Part shown: piece by piece, positions 57,481-64,000 of the stretch | How the letters are laid out: every line of letters begins with the position of its first letter | Position numbering within the stretch: position 1 is the first letter of the stretch | NCBI GenBank assembly: GCA_019739225.1 | Contig: JAHHDT010000005.1 | Location: forward strand, 62,001-126,000 | Length of the DNA: 64,000 nt | Direction of reading: 5' to 3' | From: Aquamicrobium sp. | GTDB lineage: Bacteria; Pseudomonadota; Alphaproteobacteria; Rhizobiales; Rhizobiaceae | Notes under the pieces: generated by a model | Seen by the model: only the letters and a program-made list of their open reading frames with translations | Database searches by the model: none | What the model was told of the DNA's origin: nothing | Position numbers and translations under genes: made by a program

Positions 57481-58374
57481 ATGCACGAGGCCCGGCGCCC
57501 GAACCCGCTGTTCAGGAATCTGAGCGCGAAGATTGCCGCGATACCCATGATCCTCACCGCGCTGGTGGTCTTTGCCGGCGGCACGATCTGGACGATCATC
57601 TATTCCTTCACGAATTCCCGGCTTCTGCCGCGCGAGAATTTCGTCGGGCTGGACCAGTACGAACGGCTGTGGTCGTCCAGCAAATGGATCATCTCGATCC
57701 AGAACCTGCTGATCTATGGTGTGTGCCTGCTTGTCTTCTCGCTCGTCGTCGGCTTTCTGCTGGCGGCGCTGCTGGACCAGAAGATCAGGTTCGAAAACAC
57801 CTTCCGCACCATCTTCCTCTACCCGTTCGCGCTGTCCTTCATCGTCACGGGCCTTGTCTGGCAGTGGATCCTCAATCCGCAATTCGGTGTCGAGGGCATC
57901 GTTCGCTCGTTGGGCTGGACAAGCTTCTCGTTCGATCCGCTCTACAATGCCGACATCGTCATCTACGGCATCCTGATTGCCGCCCTCTGGCAGAGCACCG
58001 GTCTCATCATGTGCCTGATGCTCGCTGGCCTGCGCGGCATCGACGAGGACATCTGGAAGGCCGCGCGTGTCGACGGCATACCGATGTGGAAGACCTACGC
58101 CTTCATCGTCATTCCGATGATGCGCCCGGTATTCATCACGACGCTGGTCATAATCGCTTCGGGCATCGTCAAGGTCTACGACCTCGTGGTGGCCCAGACC
58201 GGCGGCGGACCGGGCATCGCGTCGGAGGTGCCCGCCAAATACGTCTATGACGCGATGTTCCTGTCGCAGAACCTCGGCCAGGGCTTCGCCGCATCGACCA
58301 TGATGCTGCTGACCGTGCTGATCGTGCTGATCCCCTGGGCCTATCTCGAATTCGGAGGCAAGAAACGTGGCTGA
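57481..58374 (+). CDS. Sugar ABC transporter permease (MalF type)
   Basis: A 297-residue inner-membrane permease with six helices. The EAA loop is GIDEDIWKAARVDGIPMWKTYAFIVIPMMRP. It starts MHEARRPNPLFRNLSAKIAAIPMILTALVVFAGGTIWTI, a sequence found in AglF-like permeases. Preceded by CAGGGAG. It overlaps the next permease gene by 8 bases (the GTG of the next starts before its stop). Confidence 0.93.
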   Translation: MHEARRPNPLFRNLSAKIAAIPMILTALVVFAGGTIWTIIYSFTNSRLLPRENFVGLDQYERLWSSSKWIISIQNLLIYGVCLLVFSLVVGFLLAALLDQKIRFENTFRTIFLYPFALSFIVTGLVWQWILNPQFGVEGIVRSLGWTSFSFDPLYNADIVIYGILIAALWQSTGLIMCLMLAGLRGIDEDIWKAARVDGIPMWKTYAFIVIPMMRPVFITTLVIIASGIVKVYDLVVAQTGGGPGIASEVPAKYVYDAMFLSQNLGQGFAASTMMLLTVLIVLIPWAYLEFGGKKRG

Positions 58375-59302
58375 CGTCACTATTCCCGTTTCCGCGCCGC
58401 CCGTCCACGCGGACGAGGCACTGGTTGGGCCAAGCGGTCCCCGTCCCCGCAAGGTCATCTCCCGGCGCAACATCATCCTCTACGGCACGCTCTTCGTCGT
58501 GGCCGTCTACTACCTGCTGCCGCTCTATGTGATGATCGTCACCTCGCTGAAGGGCATGCCGGAAATCCGCCTCGGCAACATCTTCTCGCCCCCTGTCGAG
58601 ATCACCTTCCAGCCCTGGGTCAAGGCCTGGGCCGAAGCCTGCACGGGTCTCAATTGCGAGGGGCTCAGCCGTGGCTTCTGGAATTCGGTGCGCATCACCG
58701 TTCCTTCGGTCGTGCTGTCGATCGCGATCGCGTCGGTCAACGGCTATGCGCTGGCGAACTGGCGCTTCAAGGGCGCCGACGTGTTCTTTACCATCCTCAT
58801 CTTCGGCGCGTTCATCCCCTATCAGGTGATGCTCTACCCGATCGTCATCATGCTGCGCGAGATCGGTCTTTACGGCGGTCTCTACGGTCTGATCATCGTC
58901 CACTGCATCTTCGGCATGCCGATCCTGACGCTGCTTTTCCGCAACTACTTCACCTCGCTGCCGGAAGAGCTGTTCAAGGCCGCGCGCGTCGATGGCGCCG
59001 GGTTCTGGGGCATCTATTTCAAGATCATGCTGCCGATGTCGCTGCCGATCTTCGTTGTGGCGGTCATCCTGCAGGTGACGGGCATCTGGAACGACTTCCT
59101 GTTCGGCGTCGTCTACACGCGCCCCGACTACTACCCGATGACGGTTCAGCTCAACAACATCGTCAATTCGGTTCAGGGTGTGAAGGAATACAACGTCAAC
59201 ATGGCGGCGACGTTGCTAACCGGGCTGGTGCCGCTGATCGTCTACTTCATTTCAGGCAAGCTTTTCGTGCGCGGCATCGCCGCGGGCGCGGTCAAGGGTT
59301 GA
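58367..59302 (+). CDS. Sugar ABC transporter permease (MalG type)
   Basis: A 311-residue permease with six helices and a 35-residue cytoplasmic N-terminal tail. The EAA loop is [33 protein letters not shown]. It opens the second half of the transport channel with the preceding gene product. GTG start within the upstream gene. A 1-base overlap (TGATG) couples it to the ATPase gene. Confidence 0.93.
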   Translation: MADVTIPVSAPPVHADEALVGPSGPRPRKVISRRNIILYGTLFVVAVYYLLPLYVMIVTSLKGMPEIRLGNIFSPPVEITFQPWVKAWAEACTGLNCEGLSRGFWNSVRITVPSVVLSIAIASVNGYALANWRFKGADVFFTILIFGAFIPYQVMLYPIVIMLREIGLYGGLYGLIIVHCIFGMPILTLLFRNYFTSLPEELFKAARVDGAGFWGIYFKIMLPMSLPIFVVAVILQVTGIWNDFLFGVVYTRPDYYPMTVQLNNIVNSVQGVKEYNVNMAATLLTGLVPLIVYFISGKLFVRGIAAGAVKG

Positions 59303-60411
59303 TGCATATGATGGATACCAGCAACACGCCGAGTGTGGCGGTGCGCGGCGTCTCGCTCAATTTCGGTGCCGTCGAGGTCTTGAAAAGCCTCGACCTGGAG
59401 GTCGGCAGAGGCGAGTTCCTCGTTCTGCTCGGTCCCTCGGGTTGCGGCAAGTCCACGCTGCTCAACTGCATCGCAGGACTGCTCGACGTGTCCGCCGGCC
59501 AGATCTTCATCAACGACCGCAACGTCACCTGGGACGAGCCCAAGGACCGTGGCATCGGCATGGTGTTCCAGTCCTACGCGCTCTACCCGCAGATGACCGT
59601 GGAGGGAAACCTCTCTTTCGGGCTGAAGAACGCCCGGCTGCCCAAGGATGAGATCGAGCGTCGCATCGCGCGCGCGGCGGAGATCCTGCAGATCGAACCG
59701 CTCCTCAAGCGCAAGCCATCGGCACTGTCTGGCGGCCAGCGGCAGCGTGTCGCGATCGGCCGGGCTCTGGTCCGCGACGTCGACGTGTTCCTGTTCGACG
59801 AGCCTTTGTCGAACCTCGACGCCAAGCTGCGCTCCGAGCTGCGCGTCGAGATCAAGCGGCTTCACCAGAAGCTCGAGAACACGATGATCTATGTCACGCA
59901 CGACCAGATCGAGGCGATGACGCTGGCCGACCGCATCGCGGTCATGCGTGGCGGGATTATCCAGCAGCTCGATACGCCGCAGGCGATCTATTCGCGTCCG
60001 GTCAACCGTTTCGTCGCCGGCTTCATCGGCTCGCCGGGCATGAACTTCATCGAGGGCGAGTGTGTCGCAGATGGCGCCAGCGCCGTCTTCGAGGCGAATG
60101 GCGTGAAGGTGCCGCTCGACCGCTACGAATTCGCGGGCGGCGCGCGTACCGGAAAGGCGGTCTTCGGCGTGCGGCCGGAACACGTGATCCTCGGCGACGG
60201 CGCTGGTGCGATGCCCTTCCAGAGCGACCTGACGATCGAAATCGTCGAGCCGATGGGCTCCGACTCGCTGGTCTGGGGCAAGTTCGGCGGCCAGAACCTG
60301 AGCTTCCGCATCGATGCCGAGCGCGCGGTCGCCAAGGGCGACGTGGTGCGCATCGGCTTCGACCCCGGCCGCGCCTCCATTTTCGACGCCGGCACCGGCG
60401 AACGCATTTGA
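59302..60411 (+). CDS. Sugar ABC transporter ATP-binding protein (MsmK/UgpC type)
   Basis: A 369-residue ATPase. Walker A is GPSGCGKST, the signature is [15 protein letters not shown], Walker B is [14 protein letters not shown], and the switch His is in [15 protein letters not shown]. The regulatory C-terminal domain has [13 protein letters not shown], which resembles UgpC/MsmK. Three ATGs (59302, 59308 and 59311) are possible; the first overlaps the permease stop and has AAGGG upstream. Energises the MalFG-type channel of this operon. Confidence 0.94.
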   Translation: MHMMDTSNTPSVAVRGVSLNFGAVEVLKSLDLEVGRGEFLVLLGPSGCGKSTLLNCIAGLLDVSAGQIFINDRNVTWDEPKDRGIGMVFQSYALYPQMTVEGNLSFGLKNARLPKDEIERRIARAAEILQIEPLLKRKPSALSGGQRQRVAIGRALVRDVDVFLFDEPLSNLDAKLRSELRVEIKRLHQKLENTMIYVTHDQIEAMTLADRIAVMRGGIIQQLDTPQAIYSRPVNRFVAGFIGSPGMNFIEGECVADGASAVFEANGVKVPLDRYEFAGGARTGKAVFGVRPEHVILGDGAGAMPFQSDLTIEIVEPMGSDSLVWGKFGGQNLSFRIDAERAVAKGDVVRIGFDPGRASIFDAGTGERI

Positions 60412-60436
60412 TTTTCCCAACCGACGGACAGATACG

Positions 60437-61183
60437 ATGAACTGGTCATTCCAACTTTACTCCGCCCGCAAGTTCCAGCCCTGGGAAGACGTCTTCGCCA
60501 TGGTCGCAAAGGCAGGTTATGCGCAGGTCGAAGGGTTCGGCGGTCTCTACGACGACCCCGCCGGCCTGCGCGCCATGCTCGATCGCAACGGCCTGACGAT
60601 GCCGACGGGACACTTCTCCCTCGACATGCTGGAGGACGACTTTGCCACTGCGCGCCGCATCGCCGAGACGCTTGGCATCGGCACGCTGATCTGCCCGCAT
60701 ATCGCCGCCGAGGCCCGACCGTCCGACGAAGCCGGCTGGCGAGCCTTCGCGGCGCGGCTTGCCGCCGTGCATGAGAACTGCCGCAAGGCCGGCCTGCGCT
60801 TTGCCTGGCACAACCACGACTTCGAGTTCGTGCCTTGCAGCGATGGCCCGGTGCCAGAGCGCGTGATCCTCGATGCAGCTCCGGAGATCGGCTGGGAGAT
60901 GGACGTGGCCTGGGTAGTCCGTGGTGGCGCCGACCCGATGCGATGGATCGATGAATACGCTTCACGCATCGTTGCAGCCCATGTGAAGGATATCGCTCCC
61001 GCAGGCGAAGCCCAGGACGAGGACGGTTGGGCCGATGTCGGCCACGGCACGATGGACTGGCCGGCGATCATGAAGGCGCTGCGCGACAAGACGCCGGCGC
61101 GCGTCTTCGTCATGGAACACGACAACCCGAGCGATGTCGGGCGTTTCGCGCGCCGGTCGATCGAGGCGGCAAAGAATTTTTAG
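60437..61183 (+). CDS. Sugar phosphate isomerase/epimerase family protein
   Basis: A 248-residue TIM-barrel protein of the xylose-isomerase-like (IolE/IolI/AP endonuclease 2) superfamily. It starts MNWSFQLYSARKFQPWEDVFAMVAKAGYAQVEGFGGLY, with metal-binding residues in FAWHNHDFEF (His and Asp), WEMDVAWVVRGG, AAHVKD and VFVMEHDNPSD (Glu). Such proteins convert ketoses or inosose-type sugars. It is in the middle of the oligosaccharide operon, 12 bases before the Gfo/Idh dehydrogenase, with which proteins of this family often act in sugar oxidation-isomerisation. Confidence 0.9.
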   Translation: MNWSFQLYSARKFQPWEDVFAMVAKAGYAQVEGFGGLYDDPAGLRAMLDRNGLTMPTGHFSLDMLEDDFATARRIAETLGIGTLICPHIAAEARPSDEAGWRAFAARLAAVHENCRKAGLRFAWHNHDFEFVPCSDGPVPERVILDAAPEIGWEMDVAWVVRGGADPMRWIDEYASRIVAAHVKDIAPAGEAQDEDGWADVGHGTMDWPAIMKALRDKTPARVFVMEHDNPSDVGRFARRSIEAAKNF

Positions 61184-61194
61184 GAGAGACCGGG

Positions 61195-62338
61195 ATGGCG
61201 AAGAAACTCGGAGTCGGCGTGATCGGCTGCGGCAACATCTCGGCCGCCTATTTCATGCTTGCGCCACTGTTCAAGGGCATCGAGATGCGCGCGGGCGCGG
61301 ACCTCGACGTGAAGATGGCGCAGGCCCGCGCCAAGGAGTTCGGCGTGCGTGCGTCCAGCGTCGCTGACCTCCTCGCCAGCGACGATATCGACATCGTGGT
61401 CAACCTGACCATTCCGGCAGCTCATTATGAGGTGTCGAAGGCGATTCTCGATGCCGGCAAGCATGTCTATTCCGAAAAGCCCTTCGTGCTGTCGGTGCGG
61501 GAAGGGCAGGACCTGAAGAAGCGGGCCGACAGGAAAGGCCTGCGCATAGGCTCCGCTCCGGACACGTTCCTCGGCGGCGCGCACCAGCGCGTGCGCAGCC
61601 TGATCGATGGCGGCAAGGTCGGGCGCGTGCACCAGCGGCACGTGCTACGTCATGAGCCACGGTATGGAGCACTGGCATCCGAATCCTGACTTCTTCTTCC
61701 AGCCGGGCGGCGGGCCGATCCTCGACATCGGCCCCTACTACATCACCAATCTGGTCCAGCTCATCGGCCCGGTGAAGCGCGTGGCCGCGCTCGCGGCAAC
61801 GCCTGCGAGCGAGCGTACGATCACCTCGAAGCCGCGCTTCGGTGAGAAGATCAAGGTGACGACGCCGACGACGATCCACGCGCTGCTGGAGTTCGAAAAC
61901 GGCGCCACGGTGACCTTCAACGCAAGCTGGGACGTGTGGAAGCATGGCCATGCCCCGATCGAGCTCTATGGCGAGGAGGGCACGATCTTCGTTCCCGACC
62001 CCAACTTCTTCGGCGGCGACGTGATGATGACCAATCGCACCGATGCGGTGAAGAAATTGCCTAAGTGGGAGCATGCCTTCGCCGTGCCCAATCAGCAGCA
62101 CGCGCAGGGCATGATGGCGAACTACCGCGCGTCGGGTCTCGCCGACATGGCGCTGGGCATTCTGGAGGACCGGCCGCATCGCTGCTCGCTGGAGCTTTCG
62201 CTGCACGTCATCGACGTGATGACCGGCATCCTGCGTTCGGGCGAGACCGGCAGGTTTGTTGCCATGCGCACGACCTGCGAGCGGCCGGAAGCGCTTTCGC
62301 CCGCGCAGGCCAAGGCTATGCTAGCGCGGAAGAAATAG
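61195..62338 (+). pseudogene. Gfo/Idh/MocA family dehydrogenase, with one single-base frameshift
   Basis: Together the two frames give a full Gfo/Idh/MocA oxidoreductase of about 380 residues. The N-terminal Rossmann part is in frame one (GVIGCGNISAAYF, SDDIDIVVNLTIPAAHYEVSKAILDAGKHVYSEKPF, with the conserved EKP) up to about 61630. The C-terminal part (SGTCYVMSHGMEHWHPNPDFFFQPGGGPILDIGPYYI) continues in the frame one base over. One extra C at about 61630 is enough to explain it. The GGDVMMT and HAQGMMANYR blocks follow normally. Probably NAD(P)-dependent sugar oxidation in the LacI-controlled operon. Confidence 0.85.
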
Positions 62339-62345
62339 TTACGAC

Positions 62346-62374
62346 GGGGCCGGCGCGTTTTCCGCGCCGGCCCC
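62346..62374 (+). terminator. Strong GC hairpin before the aldo/keto reductase gene
   Basis: Perfect 12-base arms (GGGGCCGGCGCG and complement) with a 5-base loop, 7 bases after the stop of the dehydrogenase gene. No T run follows, so partial termination or stabilisation is likely. Confidence 0.55.
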
Positions 62375-62391
62375 TCGTGAAAGGAACCGAC

Positions 62392-63438
62392 ATGACCTGG
62401 CAGCCAGCCGATACCCGCTACGACACCATGACCTACAACCGCTGCGGTCGGTCCGGTCTCAAGCTGCCTGCCATCTCGCTGGGACTTTGGCACAATTTCG
62501 GTGGCGACACGCCGCATGAGACCAAGCGGGCCATCTGCCGCAAGGCCTTCGATCTCGGCATCACCCATTTCGATCTCGCCAACAATTACGGCCCGCCTCC
62601 GGGCTCTGCCGAAGTCGCCTTTGGCGAGATGCTGCGCGATGATTTCGCCGGCTATCGCGACGAGATGATCATCTCGACGAAGGCCGGCTACAATATGTGG
62701 CCCGGCCCTTATGGCGAATGGGGCAGCCGCAAATACGTGCTCGCCTCGCTCGACCAGAGCCTCAAGCGGATGGGGCTAGACTATGTCGACATCTTCTACT
62801 CGCATCGCTTCGATCCCGAGACGCCGCTTGAAGAGACGATGACTGCGCTCGACCATGCCGTGCGCTCCGGCAAGGCGCTCTATGTCGGCCTTTCCTCCTA
62901 CAATTCGAAGCGCACGCGCGAGGCGGTGGCGATCCTCAAGGAACTCGGCACGCCGTGCCTGATCCATCAGCCCTCCTATTCGATGATCAATCGCTGGGTT
63001 GAGGAGGACGGCCTGCTCGACACGCTCGACGATCTCGGCGTGGGCTCGATCGTCTTCTCGCCGCTCGCGCAGGGCATGCTGACCGGCAAATATCTCGGCG
63101 GCATCCCCGACGACGCGCGCGCGGCGCAGGGCAAATCACTGCGTCCCGGCTTCCTCAACGAGAAGAACCTGGAAAACATCCGCGCCCTCAACGAGATCGC
63201 TTCGCGGCGCGGCCAGACGCTTGCCCAGATGGCGCTGGCCTGGGTGCTGCGTGGCGGCCGCGTAACCACGGCGCTGATCGGCGCCAGCCGTCCGGAGCAG
63301 GTGGAAGATTGCGTCGGCGCGCTCGCGAATCCGAGTTTCACGCCCGAGGAGCTCGCCGAGATCGATCAGTTCGCCAAGGATGCCGACATCAACCTGTGGG
63401 CGGCATCCGCCGAACGCGAAGGGCCGCAGAGGAAGTAG
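62392..63438 (+). CDS. Aldo/keto reductase, YghZ (L-glyceraldehyde 3-phosphate reductase) type
   Basis: A 348-residue (beta/alpha)8 aldo/keto reductase. The catalytic set is visible: Asp and Tyr in DLANNYGPPPGSAE, Lys in STKAGYNMWPGPYGEWGSRKYV, and His in FYSHRFDPE. The long PGPYGEWGSRK loop and end (LNEKNLENIRALNEIASRRGQTLAQMALAWVLR) match YghZ-type enzymes, which reduce aldehydes such as L-glyceraldehyde 3-phosphate with NADPH. Preceded by AAAGGAA. It is 1 codon upstream of the GH43 gene, with which it shares the operon. Confidence 0.93.
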   Translation: MTWQPADTRYDTMTYNRCGRSGLKLPAISLGLWHNFGGDTPHETKRAICRKAFDLGITHFDLANNYGPPPGSAEVAFGEMLRDDFAGYRDEMIISTKAGYNMWPGPYGEWGSRKYVLASLDQSLKRMGLDYVDIFYSHRFDPETPLEETMTALDHAVRSGKALYVGLSSYNSKRTREAVAILKELGTPCLIHQPSYSMINRWVEEDGLLDTLDDLGVGSIVFSPLAQGMLTGKYLGGIPDDARAAQGKSLRPGFLNEKNLENIRALNEIASRRGQTLAQMALAWVLRGGRVTTALIGASRPEQVEDCVGALANPSFTPEELAEIDQFAKDADINLWAASAEREGPQRK

Positions 63439-64000
63439 ATGATCCGCAACCCGATCCTGCCCGGCTTCAATCCGGATCCCTCGATCTGCAGGGTCGGTGA
63501 CGACTACTATATCGCGACCTCAACCTTCGAGTGGTATCCGGGCGTGCAGCTCCATCACTCGAAGGATCTCGTCAACTGGCGGCTGGTCGGGCGGCCGCTC
63601 GATCGCGCGAGCCAGCTCGACATGCGCGGCAATCCGGACTCCGGCGGCATCTGGGCGCCGTGCCTGTCCTATGCCGACGGGCTGTTCTGGCTAATCTACA
63701 CCGACGTCAAACGCATCGACGGGGCCTTCAAGGATACCCACAACTACATCGTCACCGCGCCGTCCATCGAGGGGCCGTGGTCCGACCCGGTCTATGTCAA
63801 TTCGTCCGGCTTCGACCCGTCGCTTTTTCACGACGACGATGGCCGCAAATGGTTCCTCAACATGGTCTGGAACCATGTTTCGTCGGGCGTGGGCGGGCAA
63901 CCCAAGCATCCCTCCTTTGCCGGCATTCTGTTGCAGGAGTGGGATGCGAAGGCGAAGACGCTGGTTGGCGAGGCGCGCAACATCTTCGCCGGGAGCCCGC
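63439..64000 (+). CDS. Glycoside hydrolase family 43 (beta-xylosidase-like), cut by window end
   Basis: The first 187 codons of a GH43 protein. It starts ATG right after the aldo/keto reductase TAG, with AGGAAG upstream. The five-bladed propeller start is typical: [35 protein letters not shown] with the catalytic-base Asp in [14 protein letters not shown], and the second Asp in [17 protein letters not shown]. The catalytic acid Glu lies beyond the window. No signal peptide, so it probably acts in the cytoplasm on imported xylo-oligosaccharides or arabinosides. It supplies the best clue to the substrate of this operon. Confidence 0.9.
   Translation, partial: MIRNPILPGFNPDPSICRVGDDYYIATSTFEWYPGVQLHHSKDLVNWRLVGRPLDRASQLDMRGNPDSGGIWAPCLSYADGLFWLIYTDVKRIDGAFKDTHNYIVTAPSIEGPWSDPVYVNSSGFDPSLFHDDDGRKWFLNMVWNHVSSGVGGQPKHPSFAGILLQEWDAKAKTLVGEARNIFAGSP

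Overview
The window looks like chromosomal DNA of a Rhizobiales alphaproteobacterium, probably of the Phyllobacteriaceae/Mesorhizobium type. The reasons are the high GC content, a rhizobial-style urease locus, a smoEFGKS-mtlK polyol operon in the gene order known from Sinorhizobium, two TAXI-type TRAP transporters, DUF1127 and DUF1272 small proteins, and short palindromic intergenic repeats typical of these genomes. The genus is not certain. No rRNA, tRNA, CRISPR array, phage or transposase gene was seen. Coding density is high, and many genes overlap by 1-4 bases, which indicates tight operons.

Layout. 1-6.6 kb (minus strand): urease genes ureD, ureA, a DUF1272 zinc-ribbon protein, hupE/ureJ, ureB, ureC, an antibiotic-biosynthesis-monooxygenase (ABM) protein, a GST, and the start of ureE. 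Two plus-strand genes for small paralogous exported proteins sit between ureB and ureC. 6.6-9.7 kb: an acyl carrier protein with a NodE/FabF-like ketosynthase, a second GST, and a LysE exporter. 9.8-16.7 kb: a DctB/DctD-like two-component system followed by a TAXI-TRAP transporter; a sigma-54 promoter and two upstream repeats lie before the binding-protein gene. 17-18.4 kb: a DUF892 ferritin-like protein and a thioredoxin-fold protein.

18.6-27.3 kb: an MFS transporter, then a run of RpiR regulator, class III aminotransferase, BKACE (beta-keto acid cleavage) enzyme, a second TAXI-TRAP system and a universal stress protein. These fit a pathway that imports an amino acid, transaminates it to a beta-keto acid and cleaves that with acetyl-CoA. 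27.4-38.5 kb: a SorC-type regulator, a DUF1127/LysR divergent pair, and the sorbitol/mannitol operon (ABC transporter, two dehydrogenases, HAD phosphatase, FGGY kinase).

38.5-53.1 kb: a tryptophan/anthranilate catabolic region. An arylformamidase-like hydrolase is divergent from a long run that encodes 2-aminobenzoyl-CoA monooxygenase/reductase, SDR, MarR regulator, enoyl-CoA hydratase, acyl-CoA dehydrogenase, aminobenzoate-CoA ligase, tryptophan 2,3-dioxygenase, a branched-chain-type ABC transporter and a RidA-family protein. No kynureninase gene is present here. 53.3-64 kb: 6-phosphogluconate dehydrogenase, then a LacI-controlled carbohydrate locus (ABC transporter, sugar isomerase/epimerase, Gfo/Idh dehydrogenase, aldo/keto reductase, and a GH43 glycosidase cut by the window end). 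It is probably for xylo-oligosaccharides or related sugars.

Three genes (livG-like, gnd, Gfo/Idh) carry single-base frameshifts in GC-rich stretches. These look more like sequence errors than decay, but they need checking against reads.
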